Source of the DNA: an uncultured Saprospiraceae bacterium
Lineage (GTDB): Bacteria; Bacteroidota; Bacteroidia; Chitinophagales; Saprospiraceae
Assembly (NCBI GenBank): GCA_937139495.1
Contig: CAKZQC010000020.1
Location: forward strand, 1 to 64,000
Length of the DNA: 64,000 nucleotides
Direction: 5' to 3'
The first letter of the stretch is position 1, and every line of letters begins with the position of its first letter. Of this stretch, positions 25,549-34,558 are shown in pieces. The notes below the pieces were generated by a model. The model made no database searches, was not told the origin of the DNA, and saw only the letters and a program-made list of their open reading frames with translations. Made by a program: the position numbers and the translations under genes.

Positions 25549-26409
25549 CTAATTGCACTGCACCGATCGTTTCCACGACAAATCCAACTCCAACAACAAC
25601 TGATACGTACTATCAATATGCACTTTGGAGAGGTTGAGTACTCGACGTTTGTCCGACTGCTGCATATCAAAAAAGATGAGGCGAGTATTGATGTTGAAAT
25701 TTGCGATGCCTTCTATTTGATGCCAATAAACTACTTCTTCCTTGGAAGCAGTAAAAAGATGAATACCAATTTCGTTGATGGTCAATATTGGAATATCCGA
25801 CAAAAAAAGATAAGGCAAATAATAGAAGTTTTTGAGTTGAAATAATCCAAAAAGTACACAAGGTACCCCCAAATAAATACGCAAATCTCCAATGCCTGTT
25901 AGTATGACAGGAGCTGAAAATAATAAAGCAATACCAATCAACTCCCCAATGATTTCTATTTTTCGAGCAGGATAATAAATAGTATAAGGCGTGGTCAAAA
26001 ACGCCATTTGTCTAGCCGTTTGGTGTAGGTCAAATATGGTATCTTGTATGTGTCCAATTTGTTCATCTTCTATGGCATTTCGTATTTCTTTATTGGTCCA
26101 TTTTGTATTGTTTCGCCAAATTAGTTTACCCATGATAGCGGCCTCATAGAGGGCTATCCAGTTCCGCACTGGGATTTTGCCGAAGGCATACAACCGCCAT
26201 TTAGTAATCATATACGCCCAATAGAATGTTGCTAATTTGTAAGACAAAAAGAAGAAGGCAGGTGTCATAAAAACAACCCAAAACTGCTCTTCTTTAAGTA
26301 AAAAAAGCGTGCATAATAAAAAAGTAAGCGGCAAGCTCAGCAATAGCAAAATCACAGGTATAGTTATCCATAAGTGACCAATCCAAATGACTTTGCGTAT
26401 TGCTTTCAT
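25549..26409 (-). CDS. Membrane protein of unknown function with PH-like tail
   Basis: A 286-residue protein with helices near residues 10-35, 43-65, 150-172 and 176-195. The C-terminal about 80 residues (ILTINEIGIHLFTASKEEVVYWHQIEGIANFNINTR) have the look of a bacterial PH-like beta domain, as in YdbT/YcxB-type membrane proteins. Function is unknown. It lies alone, convergent with the preceding gene. Confidence 0.55.
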   Translation of the reverse strand: MKAIRKVIWIGHLWITIPVILLLLSLPLTFLLCTLFLLKEEQFWVVFMTPAFFFLSYKLATFYWAYMITKWRLYAFGKIPVRNWIALYEAAIMGKLIWRNNTKWTNKEIRNAIEDEQIGHIQDTIFDLHQTARQMAFLTTPYTIYYPARKIEIIGELIGIALLFSAPVILTGIGDLRIYLGVPCVLFGLFQLKNFYYLPYLFLSDIPILTINEIGIHLFTASKEEVVYWHQIEGIANFNINTRLIFFDMQQSDKRRVLNLSKVHIDSTYQLLLELDLSWKRSVQCN

Positions 26410-26524
26410 AGTATTATAAAAATTAGATACTAGCGGTTAGTTTTTTAGAAATTAGAAGCCAAATAAATAGTGGCAAAAAATAAGATGCTTGCTGTGGTGC
26501 TATAATTTACTCTGGATAACTTCC

Positions 26525-27967
26525 TTAATATTCAATACAAACATTCTTCGGTTCGGTGAAAAAATCGAGTGCATGAAACCCACCTTCTCTGCCAACACCA
26601 GAAGATTTGATGCCCCCAAATGGTGTCCGCAAATCTCTCAATAACCAACAATTGACCCACACGATACCCGAGTGGATTTGTTGAGCCATACGAGTCGCTC
26701 TGCTCACATTACTTGTCCATAATGTTGCTGCCAAGCCATACTCTACGCTGTTGGCGTATTGTAGTACTTCGGCTTCTGTATCAAAAGGCATAATCGTAAC
26801 GACAGGACCAAATATTTCTTCTTGATTGGTACGGCAATCATACGCCAAACCCTCGATAATAGTAGGAGCTATAAAATAACCTGCTTTGCATCTGCCAGCT
26901 ACTTGTACGGCTTGCCCACCAGCGAGTACGGTACCACCTTCTTGCTGGGCTAGCTCGACATAGCTCAATACTTTTTCTTGATGTGCTTTAGAGACGACGG
27001 CACCCATTTTGCTCGTGGCATCATTGGGGTCACCTACTAAGAGTGCCTTTGTTTTGGCAACAAAATCCTTTTTGAATTTCTCATAAATGGGACGCTCCAC
27101 AAAAATCCGAGAACCGCACAGGCAAATTTGTCCTTGATTGGCAAACGAAGAGCGCATGGTCGTCGCTAGCATTTTGTCATAATCACAATCGGCAAAAATA
27201 ATATTGGGGTTTTTGCCCCCAAGCTCCAACGATAGTTTTTTGAACATAGGAGCGGCTATTTTAGCAATCGTTTTTCCCGTTTGGGTGCCACCCGTAAACG
27301 AAATCGCCTTAACGGCAGGATTGCTTACAATCTCATTGCCTGCGGTGTGTCCGTAGCCATGCACAATATTGAGTACGCCAGCAGGAAGCCCCGCTTCTAT
27401 ACAGATTTTGGAAAGTAAATAAGCTGTCATTGGAGTTATTTCCGAAGGCTTGGCTACCACACAATTGCCAGCTGCTAGGGCAGGAGCTATTTTCCAACTA
27501 AATAAATACAACGGCAAATTCCAAGGCGAAATACAGCCAACGACACCAATCGCATCACGTAAGGTATAGTTGATAGCGGTATTCGACATGGCATTGGCAT
27601 CAGCCGAATAATGCTGAATAGCAGTTGCATAAAAATTAAAATTAGCGGCAGCTCTAGGAATATCGACCATCTTAGCCAACCAAACAGGTTTGCCATTATC
27701 CGTAGATTCGGCTTGTGCTAATGGTTCCAACTGTTCTTCTATCAGCTGGGCAATTTTTGCAATTATTTTGGATCTGTCGCCTATTGGCAAACGTGACCAA
27801 CTCGGAAAAGCAATTTCGGCAGCTCGTATCGCCACTTTTACATCGTTGGCGTCCGAATCAGGAATCAACGAATAAACCTTGCCTGTGGCTGGTTCGTAGT
27901 TGTTAATATAGTTGCCCGATTGAGGAGCAACCAATGCTCCATTGATATAATTTTGTATGTATTCCAT
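26525..27967 (-). CDS. NAD(P)-dependent aldehyde dehydrogenase, ALDH8-like
   Basis: A 480-residue aldehyde dehydrogenase with the glutamate region LELGGKNPNIIF, the nucleophilic cysteine in NQGQICLCGSR, PWNLPLYLFSWKIAPALAAGN, SFTGGTQTGKTI and EIFGPVV. The cysteine context and overall pattern resemble aminomuconate/hydroxymuconate semialdehyde dehydrogenases (ALDH8), which act late in tryptophan (kynurenine) or catechol breakdown, but no other gene of that pathway is in the window, so the substrate is open. The ATG at 27967 matches the family start (MEYIQNYINGALV); the longer frame upstream encodes the neighbour's antisense and is not used. Confidence 0.9.
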   Translation of the reverse strand: MEYIQNYINGALVAPQSGNYINNYEPATGKVYSLIPDSDANDVKVAIRAAEIAFPSWSRLPIGDRSKIIAKIAQLIEEQLEPLAQAESTDNGKPVWLAKMVDIPRAAANFNFYATAIQHYSADANAMSNTAINYTLRDAIGVVGCISPWNLPLYLFSWKIAPALAAGNCVVAKPSEITPMTAYLLSKICIEAGLPAGVLNIVHGYGHTAGNEIVSNPAVKAISFTGGTQTGKTIAKIAAPMFKKLSLELGGKNPNIIFADCDYDKMLATTMRSSFANQGQICLCGSRIFVERPIYEKFKKDFVAKTKALLVGDPNDATSKMGAVVSKAHQEKVLSYVELAQQEGGTVLAGGQAVQVAGRCKAGYFIAPTIIEGLAYDCRTNQEEIFGPVVTIMPFDTEAEVLQYANSVEYGLAATLWTSNVSRATRMAQQIHSGIVWVNCWLLRDLRTPFGGIKSSGVGREGGFHALDFFTEPKNVCIEY

Positions 27968-27984
27968 AAAAAAAAGCCTTTCGA

Positions 27985-28365
27985 TTAAGCAAACGTAATG
28001 ACAAAAATAAACAACAAGATACTCAATAATATACCCATCAAAAAATTCCAAGAAAAACGATATAAAGCAGCCCACCATTTTTCTTCAAAATCACTCTCGT
28101 GATGATGTCGCTTGTAGGTGGCATAGATTAGATAGCCTTTGCGGCAAACCCAATACAAATACCCAAGCATACCTAACAGTAAGAATATAGAAATTCGGTA
28201 AGAATTATTATAATAAGAAAAATTGTTACGAAGTAGGTAGTCCCAATTCTCTCGGAGCGTCAGGTATATAATTAGCGTATTGCCAATGGCGACTACAATA
28301 GAGATGAAAAGATATAGGGTCGCTTGTTTTTTGTAGGATTGATAGGGGTGTTGGTCGGTACTCAT
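27985..28365 (-). CDS. Three-helix membrane protein of unknown function
   Basis: A 126-residue protein starting at the ATG at 28365, with hydrophobic helices near residues 16-37, 58-78 and 104-124 and a charged loop YATYKRHHHESDFEEKWW between the second and third. The family is not recognised. It ends 17 bases before the aldehyde dehydrogenase start on the same strand, so the two are probably one transcript. It is divergent from the agmatinase-family gene. Confidence 0.6.
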   Translation of the reverse strand: MSTDQHPYQSYKKQATLYLFISIVVAIGNTLIIYLTLRENWDYLLRNNFSYYNNSYRISIFLLLGMLGYLYWVCRKGYLIYATYKRHHHESDFEEKWWAALYRFSWNFLMGILLSILLFIFVITFA

Positions 28366-28435
28366 GGTCGATATATTTTGGATAGACAAAATACAATTTT
28401 ATGCTATAATGCAGACAAGAGTAGTAGTATTTTTT

Positions 28436-28443
28436 TATTTTTG
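28436..28443 (+). promoter_or_regulatory. Candidate promoter for the agmatinase-family gene
   Basis: TATTTTTG matches TAnnTTTG. The implied transcript start at about 28450 gives a 38-base leader before the ATG at 28488 and rules out the in-frame GTG at 28449 as start. Confidence 0.45.
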
Positions 28444-28487
28444 TAATTGTGATAAACAACTTTTTTAAGCCTTCAATAGTAAGCAAA

Positions 28488-29519
28488 ATGTCTGTAGAAA
28501 AATTTGACCCAAGTGGGTACGCTATACACAACGATAATTTTATAGGATTGCCTTATGATGAGCAATCTGCCAACCTAATATTGGTGCCTGTGCCGTGGGA
28601 GGCAACCGTGTCGTATGCCGCAGGTACGGCTCAAGCCGCCCAAAATATATTAGATGCTTCTTATCAGCTTGATTTGCTCGATTGGGATTATCCCAATGCT
28701 TGGAAAATTGGCATTTATATGCAGCCGATGGAAGGAATTGTATTGCAAAAAAGTGAAGAAACAAGAGCCTTGGCGACGCAGCATATTGATGCCCTAGAAA
28801 GTCAACAGCCTATTGATGCAGAAAGATTAGAGCAGGTCAACGAAGCCAGTGAATCCCTCAATAATTGGGTGTATCGGAAGACAAAGGCTCTATTGGAGCA
28901 AGGCAAATTGGTCGGTTTGGTTGGAGGTGACCACAGTACGCCTTTTGGCTATTTGCAAGCATTGGCAGAACAGCACGCTGATTTTGGTATTTTACAGATA
29001 GATGCTCATTGCGATTTGCGCAAAGCTTATGAAGGATTTGAATATTCGCACGCTTCTATTTTCTACAATGTGCTGGAACAAAATAAAGCGGTTAGCAAGC
29101 TCGTACAAGTCGGTATCCGAGATGCTTGCGAAGAAGAAATAGAATATGCAGAAGCAAGCCAAAATAGAGTAGAAATATATACAATGCCTATGCTACGAGC
29201 AGGTGCTTATACACACAAAAAAAGCTTTGATGCCTATTGTCAAGAAATAGTCAATAAGCTGCCACAAAAAGTCTATATCAGTTTTGATATAGATGGGCTA
29301 GACCCCAAACTATGCCCCAATACAGGTACGCCTGTACCCGACGGACTAGAAATGAACGAAACGTTTTATTTGATTCATCAGGTGGTCGCTAGTGGGCGTA
29401 AAATTATCGGCTTTGATCTCTCGGAAGTAGGCACGGCTACCGAATGGGACGGCAATGTAGGTGCTAGGGTATTGTACAAATTGTGTAATGCTGCTGGAGT
29501 TTCCAATGGATTGGTGTAG
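28488..29519 (+). CDS. Agmatinase/ureohydrolase family enzyme
   Basis: A 343-residue binuclear manganese ureohydrolase. Metal-binding signatures are all present: GGDHS, DAHCD, and SFDIDGLDP, with EVGTATEWDGN near the end. The N-terminal region PVPWEATVSYAAGTAQ is the loop seen in the bacteroidete agmatinase/formimidoylglutamase-like group. The likely reaction is hydrolysis of a guanidino compound such as agmatine to putrescine plus urea, which would feed the SpeD-SpeE enzyme in this window; formiminoglutamate or another guanidino substrate cannot be excluded. It is a single gene between a promoter candidate and a strong terminator. Confidence 0.88.
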   Translation: MSVEKFDPSGYAIHNDNFIGLPYDEQSANLILVPVPWEATVSYAAGTAQAAQNILDASYQLDLLDWDYPNAWKIGIYMQPMEGIVLQKSEETRALATQHIDALESQQPIDAERLEQVNEASESLNNWVYRKTKALLEQGKLVGLVGGDHSTPFGYLQALAEQHADFGILQIDAHCDLRKAYEGFEYSHASIFYNVLEQNKAVSKLVQVGIRDACEEEIEYAEASQNRVEIYTMPMLRAGAYTHKKSFDAYCQEIVNKLPQKVYISFDIDGLDPKLCPNTGTPVPDGLEMNETFYLIHQVVASGRKIIGFDLSEVGTATEWDGNVGARVLYKLCNAAGVSNGLV

Positions 29520-29546
29520 TTGTAAATAGGAAATATAACTTTAGAA

Positions 29547-29590
29547 ACAAAGCCCGACTAAAACTATGATTTTAGTCGGGCTTTGTTTTT
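29547..29590. terminator. Bidirectional terminator between agmatinase gene and truB
   Basis: A perfect stem of about 17 bp, ACAAAGCCCGACTAAAA / TTTTAGTCGGGCTTTGT, with a 6-base loop and T-runs on both strands. It lies 28 bases after one stop and 2 bases after the other. Confidence 0.88.
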
Positions 29591-29591
29591 A

Positions 29592-30317
29592 CTATACTTC
29601 AACAGTTTTCGATTCTTCATTAATAAACGCAATCAATTCATCTAGGTTCCAAGCATCTGCCAAGGCATATTCGCCAATATGTGTACGTACCAATCGAGTC
29701 AAGTAAGCTCCATTTTCTAGGCTTTCGCCAAACTCATGAGCGAGCGAGCGAATGTACGTACCTTTGCTACATTGTACTTTGAAATCAATACTTGGAAAAT
29801 TGGCAACATCAATTTCAAAATTATCAATCGTTACTTGTCTTTTTTTGATGATAACTTCATCAGATTTTCCTTGTCTTGCTTTTTTGTACAACGGCTGTCC
29901 ATCCACTTTAATCGCCGAATAAATAGGCGGTGTTTGTTCGATAGTGCCTACAAAGTTCGCTACATTTGCCTCTATTTTTTCTATCGATAATTCGGTGGTA
30001 TCAAAAGTCTGGTCGGGTTCTGTTTCTGCATCAAAAGAAGGGGTGGTAGCACCCAAAAGAAAAGTACCTTCATAGACTTTGTATTGAGCTTGGTAGCTGT
30101 CTATTTTTTTAGTGAATTTCCCTGTGCAAATAATCAACAAGCCAGTTGCTAAAGGGTCAAGCGTGCCTGCATGACCTACTTTTATTTTTTTTACGTTTAG
30201 TTTATTGCGCAAAGCAAAACGTATTTTATTGACTACGTCAAAGGAAGTCCAACCCATTGGTTTATCGACCAATAGGGTAGCGCCTGCTTGAAAATCGTAT
30301 TTGGTATCGTTGTGCAT
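29592..30317 (-). CDS. truB: tRNA pseudouridine(55) synthase
   Basis: A 241-residue TruB that makes pseudouridine 55 in the tRNA T loop. The signature is KVGHAGTLDPLATGLL with the catalytic Asp54. Other conserved parts are LLVDKPMGWTSFDVVNKI at the start, YEGTFLLGATTPSFDAE, QTPPIYSAIKVDGQPLYKKAR and KCSKGTYIRSLA-like CSKGTYIRSLAHEFGE. The C-terminal PUA extension of E. coli TruB is missing, as usual for Bacteroidota. A strong terminator follows. Upstream lies the repeat-filled gap 30318-30695. Confidence 0.95.
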   Translation of the reverse strand: MHNDTKYDFQAGATLLVDKPMGWTSFDVVNKIRFALRNKLNVKKIKVGHAGTLDPLATGLLIICTGKFTKKIDSYQAQYKVYEGTFLLGATTPSFDAETEPDQTFDTTELSIEKIEANVANFVGTIEQTPPIYSAIKVDGQPLYKKARQGKSDEVIIKKRQVTIDNFEIDVANFPSIDFKVQCSKGTYIRSLAHEFGESLENGAYLTRLVRTHIGEYALADAWNLDELIAFINEESKTVEV

Positions 30318-30393
30318 AGTATCGTAGATTGGTTAAGTGGTCACAAAAGTACTCAAAAAAAATGTGCTAGCCGAATAATGACCTATTTCAAGA

Positions 30394-30604
30394 TATAAAA
30401 TCGTACAGTTTTTAGCTAGCGTCATTTTTTGGAAAAAAATAAAAATTAAGATTATTCTTAATTAAGACCACTTTGCTGTTAGATACTAGAAGTTAGACTT
30501 CCTCTAATAGCTTGTTGAGCTATTAGAGGTTATTCCAAAAAGAAATCAGTTGAATCAGTGGCACTTTTTTAGTCCTATCATAAAAAATGTACGGTTTTAT
30601 ATTT
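30394..30604. mobile_element. About 211-bp MITE-like repeat, family B, copy 1
   Basis: Ends ATATAAAATCGTACA and TGTACGGTTTTATAT are inverted repeats. The interior holds a perfect 12-bp hairpin (CCTCTAATAGCT / AGCTATTAGAGG). The left 110 bases reappear at 40300-40409 with scattered changes, including TTTGCTGTTAGATACTAGAA. Not coding. It fills most of the gap between truB and the pspA terminator. Confidence 0.65.
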
Positions 30605-30625
30605 TAGGACGACACTTCAAGACAA

Positions 30626-30661
30626 AAAAAGAGTCAACGCAATTAAGCATTGACTCTTTTT
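30626..30661 (-). terminator. Terminator after pspA
   Basis: A hairpin with arms AAAAAGAGTCAACGC and GCATTGACTCTTTTT (one mismatch), 34 bases beyond the pspA stop on the minus strand. Confidence 0.7.
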
Positions 30662-30695
30662 GTATCCATTTTTCTAGCTAGTAGAAACAGAGGTA

Positions 30696-31493
30696 TTAGT
30701 CCATTTTGTCCCAACCTGAATTATCTTCAGTACCTAGATTATCTTCTTGTTCTAGTTTGATTTCTTCTTTGATTTCCAATTTGTCGTCTTTGATAAGACC
30801 CATTTCACGTCTTAGGTCATCAAGAGCAGCAGCACCATGCAACGAAGAATCAGACAGTGCTTTGTCGATTTCATCATCAATAGATTTGGTGGTGTCAGCC
30901 ATCTCGCCATAAGCATCAGATAGAGCTTCTTGTTCTTCTACTTGACCTCTCATTTTTTCGAGCATAGCCAATGTTCCAGAAGAATCAATGTTAGCCAATT
31001 GCTTGTTGATTTTACCAGTAGCTTTACTGGCTTTGTCACGAGCTTCCAGCGTTTTGAGTTCGTTCTCCCATTTGCCAACTTGGCTTTTGAGTGTACGGAT
31101 TTTATTTTCCATTTTCGATACCATTTCGTCGTATCTTTTTTGGTTTTCCAAAGAAACTTGGTACGTTTTGAGTACTTCTTCTCTACGTGCCATTGCTTCA
31201 GAAGCCAAGCGATTCGCTTCTGCTTCGTCTTTGCGTCCGTCCATTCCCATTTGGAGAAGGGCTCTAGCTTTCTTTTTATAATCTTCTGCTTGTTCTCTTT
31301 GGTTGTTAACCTCACGTCTAGTGCGGATAGCAGTCGCTTTGATTTGAGCCAATGCTTTTAGACTTTCGTCCAAATCCACTTTGAGGTCACGAATGCCTTG
31401 TTTGGTCATTGTGATAGGACGCTCCAATTTGTCAACGGCATTGTTAGCCTCTGCTTTTCCTATTCTAAATAGTCTTTTAAGAAATTCCCACAT
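30696..31493 (-). CDS. pspA: PspA/IM30 (ESCRT-III-like) family protein
   Basis: A 265-residue, almost wholly alpha-helical protein. It starts with the amphipathic helix MWEFLKRLFRIGKAEANNAVDKLERP that binds stressed membranes, followed by long coiled coil (residues about 30-190: LKALAQIKATAIRTRREVNNQRE, YKKKARALLQMG, KMENKIRTLKSQVGKWE) and an acidic C-terminal tail. PspA/Vipp1 proteins assemble on damaged inner membrane and maintain it. The tail with D-L-R-R-E-M-G-L followed by a Glu/Lys repeat is longer than in E. coli PspA. The gene lies 59 bases downstream of a YbjN-like gene on the same strand, probably as one operon. Confidence 0.9.
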   Translation of the reverse strand: MWEFLKRLFRIGKAEANNAVDKLERPITMTKQGIRDLKVDLDESLKALAQIKATAIRTRREVNNQREQAEDYKKKARALLQMGMDGRKDEAEANRLASEAMARREEVLKTYQVSLENQKRYDEMVSKMENKIRTLKSQVGKWENELKTLEARDKASKATGKINKQLANIDSSGTLAMLEKMRGQVEEQEALSDAYGEMADTTKSIDDEIDKALSDSSLHGAAALDDLRREMGLIKDDKLEIKEEIKLEQEDNLGTEDNSGWDKMD

Positions 31494-31552
31494 GATATAT
31501 CTATAAGTTTTATTGGTTATACAAATTTTAGTTCAAAAATAATAAGGGCGGC

Positions 31553-31960
31553 TTAGGCAGGAACACTAACGAAAGTCAATAATTCGTCTGTATTTTCTAT
31601 CAACGCCAATGCTAATGAATTTAGAGAAGCTTCCAGCTCATTCAAATCCAAGTTTGATAATTGGAGTGTATCTCTGAACAATATTTTTCCTCCTTCTTCT
31701 GTCAATACAAAAGCGCCATGTATGAAATTGCGGTTGATTTGCAACAAACGCTTATAGACGTGTGCATCATTTGCATCTTCTATATCAAAAATATGCTGTT
31801 CCATGACCAAGATTTCTCCTTCACAGTCCAGTATCATTTCAAATAATCCTTTTTCTTCGTTTGTAATTCTTACGATACCTTCGGCAGCATCTTCGTAAGT
31901 AATTTCATAATTTAACTCTAGTAAATAATCCTTTACTTTGTCAAAGTAATTCATCATCAT
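31553..31960 (-). CDS. YbjN-like (type III chaperone-fold) protein
   Basis: A 135-residue acidic protein with the YbjN/CesT-like layout: an N-terminal helix (YFDKVKDYLLELNYEI), beta strands (EGIVRITNEEKGLFEMILDCEGEILVMEQHIF), the segment VYKRLLQINRNFIHGAFVLTEEG and a C-terminal helix. YbjN proteins bind other proteins as small chaperone-like adaptors. Being directly upstream of pspA suggests it works with the membrane-stress protein. The start could be any of three consecutive Met codons. Confidence 0.75.
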   Translation of the reverse strand: MMMNYFDKVKDYLLELNYEITYEDAAEGIVRITNEEKGLFEMILDCEGEILVMEQHIFDIEDANDAHVYKRLLQINRNFIHGAFVLTEEGGKILFRDTLQLSNLDLNELEASLNSLALALIENTDELLTFVSVPA

Positions 31961-32174
31961 GATAAACTGATTTTAATAGCATGAACAATAAAAAAGCAGT
32001 TCTATTGAACAACCTTTTATGTATAATAAATTGTACGGGGTTTATGTTTTTGTAATTGGTATGAAAATTACAATTTTTTTTAAGATTTGCGGCTTCTACT
32101 TGACAAAGATTTTAGCGAACGACCAAAAAAAAGGATTTTTTGTAGCGAAATACCTTATTTTCAACATTCCTAGT

Positions 32175-32182
32175 TATTTTTG
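32175..32182 (+). promoter_or_regulatory. Candidate promoter for scpB
   Basis: TATTTTTG matches TAnnTTTG. It lies inside the long open frame that extends upstream of the ScpB core, which argues that translation starts downstream, at 32214. Confidence 0.4.
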
Positions 32183-32213
32183 TGCTTCTATACTAACAAA
32201 AAATAGCCAACTC

Positions 32214-32786
32214 TTGGAAAATTTATCGCTACATATCGAAGCACTTATTTTTGCGAGCGAATCGCCTATCTCACTGAAGGAAATTCGCCAATGCTTGTTT
32301 GCCATTACCGAGGAAAAGTATGAAAATACATTTATTCAAAACAAAATAACTGCCCTTCAACAAAAGTATTTGGCAGCTATTTTTCCTTTTCATATTGTAG
32401 AAATAGCGGGGGGCTATCAGTTTTTGACGAAGCCTAGTGTAGGAGATACCGTAGCGGTATTGCTCCAGCAAAAAAGCAAAAAGAAACTGTCGAAAGCGGC
32501 ACTCGAAACCCTTTCGCTGATTGCTTACAAACAGCCGATAACAAAGTCGGAAATAGAGCGCGTCCGTGGTGTAAACTGTGATTATGCCGTACGTAAACTG
32601 CTCGAAAAAGAGCTGGTGCAGATTCAAGGACGTTCGGATGATCCAGGGCGACCGTTACTGTATGCCACTTCCGAAAAATTTATGCAGCATTTTGGCTTGC
32701 GGTCTATTAGAGATTTGCCCAAGCTCAAAGAGTTTAGAGAAGAAGAAAATCAAATTGGCGATATCAGTGACCATGTACCGAGTTAA
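32214..32786 (+). CDS. scpB: Segregation and condensation protein B
   Basis: A protein of 190 residues if it starts at the TTG at 32214 (LENLSLHIEALIFASESPISLKEI). It has the ScpB tandem winged-helix core: FHIVEIAGGYQFLTKPS, LSKAALETLSLIAYKQPITKSEIERVRGVNCDYAVRKLLEK, and GRSDDPGRPLLYATSEKFMQHFGL. It partners with SMC and ScpA in chromosome condensation. The open frame runs on to an ATG at 32019, but those 65 residues are unlike ScpB and contain a promoter-like box, so the short form is preferred. The gap 31961-32213 holds no other feature. Confidence 0.88.
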   Translation: MENLSLHIEALIFASESPISLKEIRQCLFAITEEKYENTFIQNKITALQQKYLAAIFPFHIVEIAGGYQFLTKPSVGDTVAVLLQQKSKKKLSKAALETLSLIAYKQPITKSEIERVRGVNCDYAVRKLLEKELVQIQGRSDDPGRPLLYATSEKFMQHFGLRSIRDLPKLKEFREEENQIGDISDHVPS

Positions 32787-32802
32787 ATAAAGATTTTTTA
32801 TC

Positions 32803-33357
32803 ATGGCAAAAAAAGAAAATACGGCAGCAATCAAAAAATATACCTATGGTCGAGTTTTAGTAGCTGGACTCATCTGTGGGTTGGCAGCTTTAGGAATCAA
32901 TTATATGATACTGCAAGGCGTACTCAAACACGATTATGATTGGGCGTTTGCCCCTGTATTAGTCGGTTTTTTATTAGCAATACTCAATTTTAAGCCGTTA
33001 TCCAAACTTTCTATTGTACTGCTTCCGCCTGCTTTTTTGTTGTTGGCAATTGCTCCAATAGTGGGGATTGCTATCGCTGGCTATTTTGGACAAGAGGCAA
33101 GTAGTTTTAGCACTAAAGTGCAATTGTTTATACAGATATTTCCTTTTTTGGTGGTGACTTCTATTGTTTATAATTGGTATGCGAGCCTAGCAGGCAAGAA
33201 GTCATTTTTGACGTATGCACTTGTTGGGATTACGGCGGTGTTGGCTGGATTTGTATTATTTAGAGAAGGTTTTTCGTACGAGTTGGTGATGGCTGCTTAT
33301 TTGGGTGTCTTAGCGATGCTGTTTAGCAAGCTGCACGTAGGCACTATTTTAAGCTAA
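32803..33357 (+). CDS. Multi-pass membrane protein of unknown function
   Basis: A 184-residue protein with a short basic N-terminus (MAKKENTAAIKKYTYGR) and five or six hydrophobic helices, for example about 17-37, 47-62, 67-92, 105-124, 133-152 and 157-178. The family is not recognised. It starts 16 bases after scpB and is probably in the same transcript. Its last 14 bases overlap the convergent xseA gene. Confidence 0.6.
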   Translation: MAKKENTAAIKKYTYGRVLVAGLICGLAALGINYMILQGVLKHDYDWAFAPVLVGFLLAILNFKPLSKLSIVLLPPAFLLLAIAPIVGIAIAGYFGQEASSFSTKVQLFIQIFPFLVVTSIVYNWYASLAGKKSFLTYALVGITAVLAGFVLFREGFSYELVMAAYLGVLAMLFSKLHVGTILS

Positions 33358-34513
33358 ATTGTACCGTACCATCAGCGAGCTGCAAGGTATAGGTTTCGCC
33401 TTCTTGAAGTGCTGCAACACTCGATAGCATATTGCCTTGGCTATCTAGTACCGCCGCAAAACCTCGTTGCAGTATTTGTTGCGGATTGAGCAGTTGTAGT
33501 TTTTCGCTAATAGCCGCTATTTTTAGCTCTTCCTGTCGGAGCTTTTGTATTAAATATTGTTGGAGCTGCTGCTCAATATTTTCAATTTTTGTGTATTCCT
33601 GCTGCCACTTCTGAGCTAGTTTTTGTTGTATGTGCTGTTGCAATTGCTGCACTTGCGATTCAAATACTAGAGTTTGATGAATCAGAAAATCGGCTACGGC
33701 GGTAGGTGTTTTGAGTGGGTGGTAAGCCACCGAATCTGCCAAGGATTCATCTACATCGTGCCCGATTCCTGTCAATACAGGCAGCTCGGCAGTAGCAATG
33801 GCTACGCACAAGTCATAATCGTCAAATCCCATCAAGTCCAACCGTGCGCCACCACCACGCACAATAACAATGGCATCAAATTCATCTTTTCGTTCTTCTA
33901 TGCACTGCAATTGGTGAATCACTTCGCTACACAAATTAACGCCTTGCATTGCTGCCTCAAACAGTTCGCATTCAAACTGATATTGATAAGGATTTTGTAG
34001 CAGTTGATTTTTGAAATCTTGCCAGCCTGCGGCATTCGACGAAGAAATGATGGCTAATCGTTGCCACACCGTAGGGGCGGGCAGTTGCTGATTCAGTTCT
34101 GTAAACTGTTCTTCTTTTAGCTTTTTAGAAACTTTTAGTCGTTGCAATTCCAATTGTCCGATAGTAACACTAGCATCAATATCCTTTACGACCAATTTCA
34201 TACCATGATAAGCATGAAATTCTACTTGAACCTGCAATAGGACTTGTCGCCCTACTTGTAGAATAGACCAGAGAGAATCCCCCACTTTAGCGGTGATTTT
34301 TTTGAGGTCTTTCCGCCAAATCATTGCTTCCGCTTTAGCTTTGAGTTCAAAACCTGCTCGCTCCACCAGCGACAAATAAACGGTACCTTTACTATTGCCA
34401 ACTTCCGATACTTCGCAGTTGATCCAAATAGGCTGTCGCATATTGAATGCCAGCACACGTTGAAGATGTTGATTGAGTTGGTATAGAGAAAAGCTAGTTG
34501 GTTCAGCAGCCAT
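33344..34513 (-). CDS. xseA: Exodeoxyribonuclease VII large subunit
   Basis: A 389-residue protein with the XseA layout: an N-terminal OB fold (FSLYQLNQHLQRVL, IWINCEVSEVGNSKGTVYLSLVE), the catalytic domain (LAIISSSNAAGWQDFKNQLL, FDAIVIVRGGGARLDLMGFDDYDLCVAIA, LPVLTGIGHDVDESLADSVAYHPLKTPTAVADFLI) and a long Gln-rich coiled coil (about 275-345). It degrades single-stranded DNA with the small subunit XseB. No xseB is adjacent: the gene overlaps a convergent membrane gene downstream. The last residues are a short beta tail (TYTLQLADGTVQFSLK) as usual. Confidence 0.92.
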   Translation of the reverse strand: MAAEPTSFSLYQLNQHLQRVLAFNMRQPIWINCEVSEVGNSKGTVYLSLVERAGFELKAKAEAMIWRKDLKKITAKVGDSLWSILQVGRQVLLQVQVEFHAYHGMKLVVKDIDASVTIGQLELQRLKVSKKLKEEQFTELNQQLPAPTVWQRLAIISSSNAAGWQDFKNQLLQNPYQYQFECELFEAAMQGVNLCSEVIHQLQCIEERKDEFDAIVIVRGGGARLDLMGFDDYDLCVAIATAELPVLTGIGHDVDESLADSVAYHPLKTPTAVADFLIHQTLVFESQVQQLQQHIQQKLAQKWQQEYTKIENIEQQLQQYLIQKLRQEELKIAAISEKLQLLNPQQILQRGFAAVLDSQGNMLSSVAALQEGETYTLQLADGTVQFSLK

Positions 34514-34558
34514 AGTAGAAAGTATTATAAGGTGATTTTTAAAAGCAACTTTTTTGAA

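Noticed and set aside
30930..31361. A 143-residue plus-strand frame opposite pspA
   Set aside because: Phe/Ser-rich antisense shadow of a Lys/Glu-rich coiled-coil gene.
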